NCBI GenBank assembly: GCA_002751075.1
Contig: NAOQ01000288.1
Location: forward strand, 38,664-87,887
Length of the DNA stretch: 49,224 nucleotides
Direction of reading: 5' to 3'
Origin: Ichthyophonus hoferi
Taxonomy: Eukaryota > Opisthokonta > Ichthyosporea > Ichthyophonida > Ichthyophonidae
Both the position numbers and the translations under genes were made by a program. Under the pieces are notes generated by a model. The model was given only the letters and a program-made list of their open reading frames with translations, was not told where the DNA came from and did not search any database. Shown here in pieces: positions 33,402 through 47,500 of this stretch (position 1 is the stretch's first letter; each line of letters opens with the position of its first letter).

Positions 33402-36400
33402 CTATTTGTTTCTCCAGAGGGTGATTTCCTGTTGCTTGAAATAGCGCCTGCATGGACCAAGAATGGGACAGAGTATGAGTAACCCATAGTGACATCTATG
33501 CCTACAAACAGTGTTTAGGCATATATATGCGATGGTAGAGGTGAAAGTGCAAAGTGGTACTTATATATATTATCTTTCCAACCATCAAGTATTTAATACG
33601 CCTTTCTCCATCGAAAGGATGGAGATCCAATATTAAACACTGATTAAAATGAAAGCAAGACATAATCCCAGTTACCTACATGCACGGATCTTACCTACCT
33701 ATCTTCTTCATCTATCAACACCAGGTTGAGATAGTAGCGCACAGAGAAGCGTTTGCAGATATCTCTCATAGTAGGGGTAAGGTCAAAGCCTGCCAAAAAA
33801 AGACGGATAGGAATGGACTCTCCTGCAAGAGAATATTTCAAGAGGATAAATGTGGAGCCAATAAAGCATCTCGAATAATATTAAGTATTATAAAATGCCA
33901 AAATGCCAAAATGCCAAAATGCCAGAAAGATTAGGCACGTTTAATTCATGATATATAAAAATAAATTATGGCTCACGGATGAAAAAGCTTTTGTGAAAAA
34001 ATAATAATCTTTGGTGCATATAAATGTGCCCAACTATGAAGATTAGTAAACATAAGAGGATAACAATGTTAGTAAGTAGAAAAGGAAGAGGAGACTAATC
34101 TATAACAATGGCTACTCTTTTTCTCTATAACGGTATGTAAAATGTTACAACAGAACTTATAATGTATATATGTAAAGACACAAAGCTTAAACATAAGCAT
34201 AAGGTGATAGGGAAAGAAAACATGCATACCTTTAACTGGAGCCCCATCCATAATTTCAAACTTGGTAATTGTTTCATTGGCATTCTGTACTCTGGCGCCA
34301 ACTCTATACAGGGAGAGGGAGAACATTCCAAGGTTACTAAAATATACAGTAATATACAGAGTCAAGATACAAATTAAACTACAGTTGAAATACCAACTCA
34401 CTACCTGTAGGTTGCTGTGTGCAATTCTATAACTTCCTCTCTTTTGCTAGTTTATTCCTTCCCTCTCTAGCCTGATTTTACCTATATGTTTCTCCTAACA
34501 TTCATCTGAACGATCTTCTCACCCAACCTATCCATCAAATTATCTCTATAAATAGGAAGAGACATGGATTGAAATATACACAAATGGATCTAGATGCATC
34601 TACAGAATTATATATAGTCGAAACTAGGTTCCCATAGTCAGGCTAGATCACAAGTAAGTGTATTCATGATTCATGTATATAGAGTAGAGAGCTCAACGTA
34701 TGTATATATGATATAGCATAAGTGTTGTAGCTCAACATGTTTCTACCCATCAAGTTGTTGTAATAATATAATTACATGTATCGTTATAAGGTTATTCGTT
34801 CTACATTCATCACAATAATACAATACCATTTTAGTGACCTTCTAACAGAAAAAGCAGGAGTTAAACCTAACGTATGCTAAATAGGGTAAGATAGTTCTGA
34901 ATATCCACAGATACAGTAGTAAAACAAGATAGAAGAAAGAGGATTGATAGCAATAGTAGCAGTAATAGTAGTGATAATGGTAATAATAGTAATAGTAATG
35001 GTAATAGATAAATAGATATAGTAATAATAAAAGTAATGAAAAAAAAAAGAAGAATAGTAGAAATAGGAATAATAACAATAATAGTCATAGTAATAGTAAT
35101 AATAACAGTAATAATAATAACAGTGATAGCAATAATAATAATAACAGTAATAGCAATGTAGCACCTACCCCACGGACTCTTTCCTAATAATACACAGTTC
35201 CATATGCTTGATTTTGATTCGTACCAATAGGAAAAAGATTTTTCCTACAATGACATCCTTAAGATGGTATCTAAATTTACATGTGTATCAATGTATGTAT
35301 ATGTGCATGAATATGTATAATGGCGCATGTAAATGAATGATTAGGGATGTGAGGTATATGTGTCTGCATAAAAGAATAAAAAGTACTAATATCAGTGATT
35401 GGGATGGTAAGCAAGCTTTAAAAGACACATATATGTAATATATGTACGTGTTGGTGTGTAAGTCATTAACCTACCTCATAAATATATACGTATGTATGTA
35501 TTTATATATGTATGTATACATACAAAAACATAAATAAAATAACTACATCTCCTGAATGAACACTGTTATAGACCTTTCCACCCTTCCGCCCCAATAATTC
35601 CTATTCTATAAACTAAGAATAAAAAGGAGAGTCAACATCTCTGTGAATAACTTGCCCATTATAGACAATACTCCCATCCTGGACAATACCGTTTCACAGA
35701 CCAGAACAATAGATAATCGAGAGCCAGTGATATCAATATAAGTATTACGATGTTTTGAAAAAGGTAAATACACTTAGCGAAAACAATCAACATGTGTGAT
35801 TCTATATATGTAGGGCAAGTCTACAAATAGGCCGCTATACAGATATGTGATTGGTCTATAGTGAAAGCATTTATACAATAACTATTACCAATTAATTAAA
35901 ATCAAATATAAAAATTAAATTCTTCATTGATAAGTTTAAAACCTTAATCATTTAATTTTGATCCGTGATTGGAAAATATGTGGCCATAAAAGATAATATC
36001 CTCCAATTAAGAGGAATAAGAGAAGAAAAGAGACAGAATTGGCCAATGAGAGAAGATATACAAGAAATAAACGAATAAAAAATGGTACAGTGAGATACTT
36101 TAGCAGATAGCCCAATAGGCAAGCATGTATAAGAGTGGTAAAACAAGATATATATGGATAGATAGATAGACAGATAGGTACGTACTTTGACCGTTGATAC
36201 TCAAACTCAATATGTAACGCATCCTCCACCCCCACCTCCATACGTATGGAGTTATTAATATCAGGCCTATCCTGAAGGGTATGTACCCACAGGTCTATTT
36301 CTTTGCTTAGATTGGACAGTCGCTTGACGATTGTTACTCGCAAAAAGTATCTGTAGTGTGATTAAAGTATAAGAGAGGATGGGATTGGTATTGTTAAATG

Positions 36401-38606
36401 TCCTGTAGGCTTTTATTGAATGGATCGGCTTATACAAATATATACGAATGAAATAGAAGATGAATAAGAGAGAAAGAGAGAAAGAGATGACCAGATGCTA
36501 ACACAGTGAATAACTATGCATATATATATAGTTACAATGATAAACAATCAATGCCAAAAGACATAGCATTATCACCTAAGGGCAACATTAGTGCCATCAT
36601 AGGACTCGTGTTGTTTCTCCACATTATTGTACTCGAAAGGAAAGCCTTGTGATTGGGTGAGCTCACCAGGAGGCGCTAACTCCCTTACCAGAGTAGTGAA
36701 CTCTAGCCATTGGCCCCTGTCTGCCACAACCTCTAAACATAGTTATATGGTTATGATTGTAGCCAGGTATGGTATTATATGCACATGTGTATGTGCATAT
36801 GTGTTACGATAGGGGGTAGAGGATAGCATGTTTTGTGTATAGAGTTAATATTAAAGCAGCGTTACCTGATCAGTTGGTATATATATATATATATGATAAT
36901 TAAGCCAATGAATACAGGCTACAGACAAATCGTGGTCTAAAACACCAAATAACGACCCAGTCATTATATTTATCTTTGTACATCTTACTCAAGCAAGACC
37001 TTCATGCTATTTTTAGACCCTAACACTTATGTCCCTGTAGTTATAATACATTATTTATGATCACATTAGGATAGGAAACCTAACATAGATAATAAGATAT
37101 ACCACTCAGAGAACAAGGCAGGTTACTGCTGAGTATACCACATGGTTCTAGTACAATAATAGAGGCCCAATAACATAATTGTTGATTACCACTCATACTA
37201 GGTCAGGTCAGGGCATTCCCAGACAAACACACAATTTTATTTTCAGGTTAAAATAAAAATCAAATAGCTATCGAATCATTAGGGTATACAGTTTGTTTTA
37301 AAAGTTTAAAACAGAAGATTGGATATTTAAGAAAGCCAATGAAATTAAGTTTGGCTAGCGGCAATTGATTCACTAGGAAATCACGCAATTACATTTCATT
37401 TGCATGTTGAAATAAAAGTCAGACACTGAAGTCACCAATAAAACGGGGTCAATAGCATACATAGAATGACTATATAAAAACTAAATAACTAGCATAGTGG
37501 CATTTACCCCTAAGCGGAGGAAGTCGGAACCCTATATAACCTATCCATATATATCTCTCTTTCCACATAAATATACTCTATATCTTACACTACATTAATT
37601 GTATTACTTGCACAGACACACAAAGTCTCCACTCCACTCTACCTTCTATTCTTACTCGCTCAACACCTACCTACAGCCCCTACAAATTCAATCTTAATGC
37701 CATAGTGTTCAAGTGTCTTCCCTGGCTTCACATCTATCTGTACCTGTTAGTGGTGGTGTTAAGTTAGCAGAACATGGCATACATTAAATGGTAAAAAGAC
37801 AGAAATATTGGGGGTTAACTGTGGTTAGATTAATAGTATGATCCAAGAATGGGTATACAAACAACTAATTTAAAAGAATCATATAGCATACAGAGTGAAA
37901 TGATAATAGCCAAGTATAAATAAAAGGTACTAAATAGCTTAAAAAAAAAAACAGAATGTATACATATACTTACATATATTTACTTATCCAATGAGGTTAA
38001 AATACGACCAATATAATCCTAAACATACATTTCAAAGTTAAAAAAAAGAAACGTACCGTGCCCTTCACAGTCTCTCCATCATAGTAGATAGGTAAATTCT
38101 GCTTCCCTCCTCTTGGTCTCTTACCAACATTTTCTAGATCAACAATGATAACTGCATTGTTTGAAGTGAGCCCCAGCCACGACTAAAAAGAGTGAGAAAA
38201 AGAAGGAGAAAATAGAAAAAAATAAAGGGGAAAACAGAGTATAAAGAGAGCAAGTGGGTGAGGATCAGGTGTAGAATAGAGAAAAAGAGGTACGAGAGGT
38301 ACGATAGGATAGAAAGAGTGTGCGAAGGGCTTATGCCTGGGTGTGGTGTAGTGTCTTTATTGCACATGCTTCGCTATCCAGGCTCACAGTTGGCCTTAAG
38401 CAACATTATAGGTAATTAAAAAGCGTGGTTTAAGGTAGGAACAGAATCAAAAATTAAAACAAGAGAGGAAATTATACTGTAATGTACTGGTAGGTAGTAA
38501 ATCAGTTAATGGAGTTTAGTAATATAAAAATAATAAACAACAACGAAAAAAGAAAAACAAGAAAAAGACTAAAAATAAAGTATATATAGATATTTCCACT
38601 TACCAT
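33402..38606 (-). CDS. VPS26: retromer subunit VPS26
   Basis: VPS26 is the arrestin-fold subunit of retromer, which returns cargo from endosomes to the Golgi and plasma membrane. Nine exons: 38606-38604 (ATG only), 38182-38057, 37743-37671, 36732-36576, 36350-36186, 35270-35169, 34303-34230, 33822-33699 and 33447-33402; phases agree and give 289 residues. Family landmarks: YYDGETVKGT, LEHYGIKIEFVG, ELAPPGELTQSQ, MEVGVEDALHIEFEYQRSKY, HLKDVIVGKIFFLLVRIKIK, KFEIMDGAPVKGESIPIRLF, FSVRYYLNLVLIDEEDRRYF and KQQEITLW. The protein stops right after LWRNK, so it lacks the roughly 30-residue tail of human VPS26A. Its first 25 residues (MSWLGLTSNNAVIIVDLENV...) differ from the usual GPxCxIxI start, so exon 1 deserves a transcript check. 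Confidence 0.95.
33890..33925. repeat. AAAATGCC tandem repeat in VPS26 intron 7
   Basis: About four copies of an 8-bp unit (aaaatgcc). Confidence 0.85.
34940..35158. repeat. TAATAG-type trinucleotide satellite in VPS26 intron 6
   Basis: A degenerate (taa/tag/aat)n run just downstream of exon 6 on the transcribed strand. It explains the Y/L/S/I-rich ORFs in all three minus frames. Confidence 0.9.
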
Positions 38607-39858
38607 TTGTGTTGCTTCACACTACCCTTGGGTGACACTAGTGTTATCCAAGCTATTGTTTTTTTTAAAAAATACTACTTAAAATAAGCAATAATATAAT
38701 AATATAATATTTTATCTATGTAGTATCAGTCCTATATACCATATACTACATGTGTTATTACTACTCTGAACGTGAAGTTATAATTTCTGTTAACTACTGC
38801 AACACAAAAGTAAACCTATCTTCCAACTCTCTTTTATGAAGTGTGGTAATCTAGTGGGCCATTATTGTAGCTTTATTATTATTATTATTTTTTAAACAAA
38901 AGATTTAGTTTAAGATGATTTTCATTGACGCAGATAATTAAATTATGTAAAAGAAATAATGGCCGGCTCGAATCCCTTTGCGAATCGGATGGGACAAATA
39001 GATTTTGTAGTATAAGCAATCCATTGGTAGATGAGAAATAATACGTAATTGTTTATTTCTTGAAAGAATTTCAGACAAGACTATATATATCTTAGGTTTA
39101 TATATTTATAACAATTAAAACAATTATATTTTGAATTTTAAATAATACTTTCCCTTATATATTATATATATATAAAATTATTAGAATTCTTCGTGCACAC
39201 CCTGGCGAGTTTCGTCATAGCGAATGGCTTCTCATTTTAAATTTTGATTAATGACGTCTTGACACTATTCTTGACATTTTGACAATTAATCGCAAAATAT
39301 GCCAAATATTCAACCGTTATGAAACGATTGATCTTAGATCAAAGGCAATAAATGGATATATGTTTGAGTACACGTGCACGTATGTGTAATACCAATGCTA
39401 TTACAAGAAGATGCATAAAAAAAATTAATAAATTAATAAATATAAATATTTTTTTTTAAAAAAACGATTTCATTTACTTTTTTTGTAAAAAAAAAATGCT
39501 GGAGATGAAATTGTTGATTATTGTAAAACTTTACTAGCTCATATTCTAACGAGTTAACTCGGATATTCAATATAATCCTCGGTTTATTGGTTATTAGCGC
39601 ATTTTATTAAAATATAATTAGATCTCATTTAGATCTGCCCTGGAATGCACTTAACGATTCTTATTCATTTAATGTTTACTTTAAGATCCTAACCTATGCC
39701 TTCCCGTAGAAGGGGGTATATTATTCCCCTGTACACCCACATTATAAGCAACCATAATACAGTATACCCGTAAAAGGTAGAAGGATACAAAAAATAGTAG
39801 TACACAGTAGGTTACATAATTTTCATCTGCAGTAGTTATTTAGATCTGACCAGAAAGT
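38607..39858. promoter_or_regulatory. divergent intergenic region between VPS26 and TRM13
   Basis: The two genes face away from each other across 1.25 kb. It must hold both promoters and 5' UTRs. AT-rich with several A/T homopolymers (39450-39500). A GGCTCGAATCC at about 38965 resembles a tRNA B box, but no cloverleaf forms around it. Confidence 0.45.
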
Positions 39859-42800
39859 ATGGGGACATTAGAGGTGAATACAATAGAGGCACTGGCTATG
39901 AAGGCCAAGGTTGAGGCACTTAGAAAAGAAAGAAAGAAAATCCGCAAGCCAACCCCAGCACCCTTTCCAGGAAAATGTATTTTCTATAATAAGCAAAAGC
40001 ATAGGTACTGTAAGATGGACAAATGGAACGGAGGGGAATATTGCACACAACATGTACCCTTGGTAAGTGAGAGGGAAGAAGATAAAGATAAGAGGTGGGG
40101 AAGGAAGTATATTTTACCGTAGTGGGAGATATGTGATATGGTTACACAAAAAAAGATCATCTGATTCTGCTACTCTGTGAATATTATTTGATTTTTTATA
40201 CTTCTGTACACATACATATCCCTGTAACACATATATTCACAGATGCACAGATACTTGTATACTACCTCATCCATATACTAAAATCTCCAATTACCTTTCT
40301 TTTACCTTCTCTTTTCTCATTTTTCTATATTTTTCTTGATTTCTTTCACATATTGCTTTTTTTGTTTTGTTTTCCCTTTCAATCAATACCTCTCTACCCT
40401 TTATTTTCATATTGTATTTTGCTATAGTATTCATCATTATTGTATCATCTTCTCTATAATAGTATACTTATTACGCGCGTACTTTCTCTCTTCCCTTATA
40501 CTATAGTACGCACCATTTAATTCTGTTAATTTTGTTTTCCTCTGCTGCTTAGTTTCATTATTGAGGTCGACAGTTGAACTAATATGACCCCCTATTTCAC
40601 AGGTGCCGGGAGCAGCAGCAGCAGCGTTAGAGGGAAGCCCTACTAGAGTCCCTTGCCCATATGATCCCAAGCAGTATGTATTATATATATAGTGCATACA
40701 CGAACGCCGCGCACCAATGCTTATTTTATGTATGTATTTCTGTATATATAGGTTTTTATTTGCACCCATAACGTGTTGCACACCTGCATATAGATGTATA
40801 TATATCCTTAAAAGGAAGGAATATTCATATGTGCATAGATTATAGCTAATTTCTATTAAGTTGAATGAAGTTGTACTTATAGGTATATGCATAACAATAA
40901 ACATACGCATATACATAGATAATAACATATATATTAATATATAAATATATATCTACATAATATCGAATACAATGGCCTGGTCTTCCCCTACTATTGCTCA
41001 TTTTTTTTCTTAGCCATATATTTTTTTTGTAAGGGCAATGTACTTATAAAATTATATTTTTAAAAGTATTATATTACATAGTAATAAATTTTGATTTTAA
41101 AACCGAAACATTATAAAGATTATACTTTACTATATAATCTATGTTTTTATATTTCTATTGTAATAATTAGACCTTATTATAAAATCCTAAATTTAGACTA
41201 CAAACTATACTAAATTTTATTTATATCTCAATGCTATTATCCAATTTATAATTCTTTATATTGTTGTGTTGATATTGATTCATATCCTTCAGCTTTGTTC
41301 GCGTTAACCTTCTGCCACGGCACTTGCACCTCTGCAACTCACGCCCGATAACACCACCACCCTATTACAACGAGGATTTAAATTTAAAGCCTCTCGGTCA
41401 TTGGACCCAAGAACCTAGGCCCATCCGCTATATTAGTGATTTGACGCCGTCTGAACTAGAAGCATTTCAGGAAAAGGTAGAGATAGGAAAGTGTGTGAGC
41501 ATTGCAGAGAGCGGGGGACAGTAAAGAGAGGTAGATAGAAAGGTTTTAGACAGGGAGAGAGTTAGATGTATATGAGTGTCATATAGATGACCCTGGGCAT
41601 AAAAGGGATATTGTATGGCGGAGGTGATGTGTGGGTGTTGTTAATGTAGTATATATTCTACTGAATGTATTCATATATGTCTTATGCTGTGGAGTTAGTT
41701 ATGTTTAGGTCTGATTGGGCATTGATATTGATAAAAACGTCGCCATGTCTTCAGTGATTATATCTTCCTTAATAATTATAACGCTTATACGTATTAGCCT
41801 ATCCGATTGTAGGTTCTTATTCCATTTATTGCATCTAGATGTTTCTTTTTTTATAAAATTGGTTTTCTACAAAATACATATACACTTACATACGCATGTA
41901 TACATAATATATAAATGCATCCATTACATACATACATACATACATACATATATACATACACAGGTGTCAAATGTGTATGAGCAACTACAGTTGGATATTC
42001 CCACATGTATTCTTAAGCATCCCAGCTGTGCAGACCAACGAAGCATGGGCCCGAAACACCGTAGTCAAATTTCATCTTTGTTAGGGCATATGCAGGCATG
42101 TCTTTCTCTCATTCTTTCTCTTTCTTTCTCTCTTTTTCTCTCTCTATTTGTACTTAACCTTTACATCTAGTAGCAGAAGGTCTACTCATTTAGTTATTTT
42201 ATTTGTTCCATTTATTTTTTACTTTTTTGCCCTTTTTTTCCTTTTTCTTCTAAATAATATATATTGTTTACAATTCTACAGTTAAATGTATTCAAATGCC
42301 AATATACGCCCCTAGGTTGCCTTATGCGTACATATATACATTGTCAGAGTCAGATATATATTCAAATGTGTTTGATAACCTTCAGAGTATAGCATGAACT
42401 AACTATTCTATTTCTTAATTCATTGTACTATATAGTCATTTGTATTTAAATTGACCCCAATAAAAAAACGTTGACATATATATTCATAACTTCATTCACA
42501 TATATCTATACACACATATATATATAAATATAAAGTGATTCAGACTTACATGAAGCAAGGGCTGTGGGTATATATGATGCCTCCAGCCTTTATTTGTTGT
42601 CATCTCATTGGTGTAATTAAAAGTATGATTAATTGATTAATATACATCAAGGCAGAAGTTAAACCTTCTCGAAGCCAATCACTGCTATTTGGAATATGGG
42701 GCTGGCAATGGAAAATTTACACAGGTGCGTGGTGATACGATTCATATGATGACTAGCCAATAAGGGATTTATAGGTACTCACATTTGTCAACGATTGTGC

Positions 42801-45604
42801 TATACAATGGTTATAATAAAATTATCATAGTTGCTTCTATTGTCTATTATCTTTCTGTAATGTTCTTGTTTCTCTTGATGGCGTGTTTTGATTATTATTA
42901 TATTCTGTTCCAATATATTGAAGTATTTCTTTACCTTATTCATTTTTATTTTGCATTCTCTTTCTCACTCTTCTTTTGTGTCTTGGTTACACTATTAAAA
43001 GAAGTTGATAATGAAGACAATCCATCTATCGAATATGTTTTAAACCTTAAAAACTTTGTCATTTTTTCTCTCTTTTACACCCACATATACCTAAACGCAC
43101 ATAAATACATATACACACAAAAATACACATACAACCATATATATATATATATATATTTTGTTAATCTATAGTATGTTCATTCTGTTGTTGGCGACGTTCC
43201 CTCAACGTTTTTCGTTATCGATCGAGCGTGCAACAGGAAAAAGGTAACTCCTGTGTACACATAGATGCATTCCTTCCTATATATACATAGATCACTTATG
43301 CATATGACCCTTACTTGCAGTTTTTCTGTTGTTGTATATTATTAACCCACCTACCATGTTCAATATGTATGTATAGCATAGGTCTGCACATGTATATGTA
43401 TAGGCATTACTTGTGATGTTTTCTGTAATATTGTTATACACTATATGCCCAATATGATATCAGAGGCAATATAAATGCACTACCTATATACTTACTATAT
43501 CTCTATTATGTATATATAGGTTTATGTATAATCTACACAACACCTTATATATATCCTTTCAATCCTGTCTCGTAGGCTACCGGGTTGTGTCAGTCTTTAT
43601 ATGCATGTATTATTCTCAATTAAAACCTATAGTTTCATATATGTACAAGCCTTTCACAGTATTCAAATATAATAATACATGCTCTTTATTCTACCGTGAT
43701 CCTTCCACTTTTCCTCAGGGCGATAATCATCAAATAGATAAGGAACATCTGGGTATTCGTTTTGAACGCCTTAAGGTACCCTCTACCTCAATTTTTAATG
43801 CTTCTCTTTTGTTTTATTTGCACTTTTAGCTTTTTATCTTTACCTATTGATCACATTTAACCCGTAGGCTTATTTCCCATTACTTTTATTTACGGTTCCG
43901 TATTGGTGACATATCAACTTTTCCTCTGTCACATCTTATATCTACTTTCTCTTTATTTATTGGAACCAATTACTTGTAATTCTTAATTTTTTATCTACAC
44001 TTACCTATTGGTCTGCTATGACCTTCTTTATCACTGTTACTATATTTCCAGTTTTTGCTTTTAATTACATATTAGTATTAGCGTATAAGAAAAAGTCAGA
44101 GTGGGTTGCATCTGTAAATACTGTAGCTACGTTTTCTGCGGTCTCTAACCAAATCTGTTTATTCTTTCCTTCTATCGATATTATTAGATTGATATTGCTC
44201 ATATTGACTTGTCTAAGGTGCCGCTTATCAACGATCCTACTACTGGGTCTATCATAGCTTACGGGAAACATCTATGTGGCGGAGCTACTGACCTATCTCT
44301 TGCTAGTCTAATTGATTATTGTTCAACAATAGAAGCGAAACAAAAAAAGTATACTGGAAATACATGTAATGAAAAAGAAAATAGAAATACAGATAGCATG
44401 ATTGAGGAAAACCAGAAAAAAGGGGCTGAAGGGAGCCCTGTAAAAATTGAAACAGTGGCTGGCATGATGTTTGCTTTGTGTTGCCATCATAGGTTGGTTT
44501 ATTTATTGTTTGAGGGTGTAACTCTATTTTGTTCTTATCATTCATTCCTTTATGGACTGAAAATACCAATGCTATTTGTGTTATTATCAGTTGTTGTGTA
44601 AATGAATTAGTCTATTGATTACAAGGCATTCTTATCTAGGTTAATGTGGTAACATACTGTTATGATATTATAATATAATTGCATTGTATATCCAAGTATA
44701 ATGGGATTCTGTGTTTATGTACGTGCTTAAATGAGTAGATTATTGAGTTATATATATATATTTATAAAACCGGTGAAATACACCATGTTATTATGGTAGG
44801 AGAATGGTGAGACCGAAAAATGAAGTTTATATATTGAATTTTATGAAGATATATATAGTGTGTGTTTAATTGAGAGTTATTTGTGCAGAGAAATAAATAA
44901 ATCAATTGAGTAAAAGCCTTATAGAAACACACATAACAGTAAAAACAAAGTACGCATATATATATTTACCACAGAGAAATGCATGTTTGCATTCATTGAG
45001 GGACATTAATAGTTAACATTAATCTATATTACGCGTCCTAGATGTTCCCCCGAGACCTACTGTAACCCACCATTTATTGAGAAACTGGGCATTGATCGGG
45101 CTGATTTTGATATGGTCTGCCGGTTAAGTGCATGGGCTACCTGTAGAGGGGTTAACCCTGACGACGTCTCAGGAAGTAAGTGACTGCATAATGGGAGTAA
45201 GACTGGAAAGATAGTTAAGCCAATAGAAAAGGAAGAGGGAGCAAGATATAGGTAAAAAGATGTAGAGTGCTATCAATAAATTCACAATATAATATTGAGA
45301 AGTGAAGTAGACAACCAATGGATATAGTTAAAGGACATTCCTCTCTGACAGGCCATTGGTTGGGACAGGTACGGATTCAGAAGAAGACGAGCATATGCCT
45401 GCTAGTGATATAGTGCCCACCAGTGACTCGGATATGGGTAGACCCGATTATAAGAAACGTCAAACTATTGGCTACATGTGTAAGCGTATTATCGATAGAG
45501 GGCGTGTTGATTGGTTAGAACAGAGAGGATTCCGTGCGGGATTGGTCTACTATGCTGATATGACTACCACCTTGGAGCACTGTGCCCTATGGGCTACCAT
45601 TTGA
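39859..45604 (+). CDS. TRMT13: tRNA 2'-O-methyltransferase TRM13
   Basis: TRM13 uses SAM to 2'-O-methylate position 4 of the tRNA acceptor stem. Ten exons: 39859-40062, 40603-40673, 41293-41476, 41964-42095, 42656-42724, 43172-43243, 43719-43775, 44188-44492, 45042-45179 and 45352-45604, giving 494 residues (human 481). An N-terminal CCCH zinc finger has Cys40, Cys51, Cys62 and His65. A CHHC finger of the U11-48K type has Cys86, His92, His102 and Cys106. The SAM-binding motif EYGAGNGKFT is at 210-219. Family blocks follow: FFVIDRACNRKK, IAYGKHLCGGATDLSLASL, AGMMFALCCHHRC, LSAWATC and a C-terminal GYMCKRIIDRGRVDWLEQRG. Exon 4 ends in a GC donor. The exon 9 donor is uncertain: gtgact at 45180 keeps the frame, but a better-looking gtaagt lies four bases earlier. 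The acidic 45380-45440 segment is a low-complexity linker. Confidence 0.93.
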
Positions 45605-47500
45605 CCACCTACCAATGATTCTTGAGATGGCCTTGATGCAATATATGAAATTGTGTTTGTAGTAACTAAGCCTATATGATATGCTCCTACCTCTATACAA
45701 TTTAAATATTTGTTTGGTACGTACGGATTGATCATATATAACTTTATTTTAGTATTTCATACCTGTGCTTGAACTATATGTACCCATACTCCAACCTCAT
45801 CTATTCGTCAATCTATTACGTATCTTTGTGTGAAATAAAAATCTTAAGAAATATATATTTTTTCGTTCAACCAAGTGGTTTTAGTCTTTAAAGAACCAAA
45901 CTTCAACCATTACAGATGCAATTTTTTTAAAGCAAAAAATTAAATGGGTTGCAGTTATTGACCCCTTTATATTTTATATTTTGTAGTAGAATACGACAAA
46001 TGATGGTTTTCATCTTGGCACTTAAGGTTTTATATGGCAATAATTTGGTTCTTTTTTATTTTGAAAACGTTCTAGTTTCAGTGATGTCATTATACCTTCA
46101 CCTGTAATTTAAAATATCAATCGATCAAGACTTCTAAATTCAGTGAAGACAAAATCCAGTAAGGCACTCGATTTCATAGATTAAATATAGTTAATGTTTT
46201 TAGATTGGAAGATATAGAAATCAATTCCTGATAGTGTTTCTGAACATCGAAGTAAGTCCTTCTCTAGAAAGCATATGAGGAGAGGAATTATTATGGAAGC
46301 ATAGATATAATCGCTTACAAATATAGTGTAGATTTTTACACGAATACTAAAGACTTCAAAAATAACAAAACTAAGAAATCAGAGAAGTGGTTAATTATAA
46401 CGCTTTACTTGCTTGTTTATTTATTTACTTTTATAAAAACTTAGATTCTCTGAATTAATTTGGGCTGCAGAAAATAAAAAATATTATCTTCAATATAGAT
46501 ACATAGAATAAAACAACGCGGTGCTAAAGGTTACTTTCTGAGCACTCTAAGTTAAATGATTGTAAAGGTTTTTGTAAATAGACACAACCGCGTATATATA
46601 TATAGTTCATTGCCTATACTAATTGCTTAAACTATATTTACTATTTTTAATGGTTATAACTATGTATAATATGTACGTAAGTGTAAAATCCAATAAATAC
46701 AATATAGTATCCCTATTTATATACTGGAAAGGTTGTATATACTTACATATACTTATACTTGTAATATCACAACCCAAGATCTACAGGATCAGATCCAAAT
46801 CACAACCCATTATTGCCGGGCCACACTTAACCCACCAAGTATTTTCTAAATAAAGTATAGGCTGTGTCTATTGGCTAATATTCCGCGCGGGAATATTTGA
46901 ATATATTTCTTTTACTGGTATATTACTGAATCAATCCGATCGTTATATACTGTTATTTTTAACACCAACTATAAGTCTATTTATACAGTTTAGTATATAT
47001 ATATATTTATTTACACGCACGTCGCACGTCTCTGTATAGATAGACTGTGTCAATATTTAGTTTAAGGTATCTTCTAGTACATACAAGCATACTGAATACA
47101 ATTAGTAGTAAAGTTACGCCAGTATATAGTAAGGCTTTACGTTTATATATACAAGTATTCATTTACACAATTATTCATTTTCCCACTCTCCTATAGGTGC
47201 ACTTACTTTATAGTAAAACGACCAACCAACAGATTGGAAAGCTTATTCCGTTGTGTTGCAGTTGCGGGGCTTAACATTTCTCATCATATTATATTTGCAT
47301 CTATGTCTACAAATAATGTTTTTGACCTACCAGAGTCCAGTAAAGGAAGAGAGATTTATAACACCTTATACTACCATTACCTGTTGCGTTGTTTTTTTTT
47401 TGTACTTAATATACCTCATACATAACTTTTGTAACTCTTGCAACTCATGTACTTACATAAAACATGGTTTAAAGATCTATATTATATATATATATCACAT
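45605..47500. other. intergenic between TRM13 and the kinesin gene
   Basis: TRM13's nearest AATAAA is at 45834. Nothing else is recognisable; the short ORFs (for example 46623-46853) have no supporting features. Confidence 0.5.

Noticed and set aside
33159-33482. Plus-strand ORF of 107 codons
   Set aside because: It runs antisense through VPS26's last exon and 3' UTR and has no independent support.
34842-35164. Three overlapping minus-strand ORFs rich in Y/L/S
   Set aside because: Trinucleotide satellite in VPS26 intron 6.
38960-38990. Possible tRNA B box (GGCTCGAATCC)
   Set aside because: No acceptor, D or anticodon stems can be built around it.
43524-43829. 101-codon plus-strand ORF
   Set aside because: Only 43719-43775 (TRM13 exon 7) is supported; the rest is intron.
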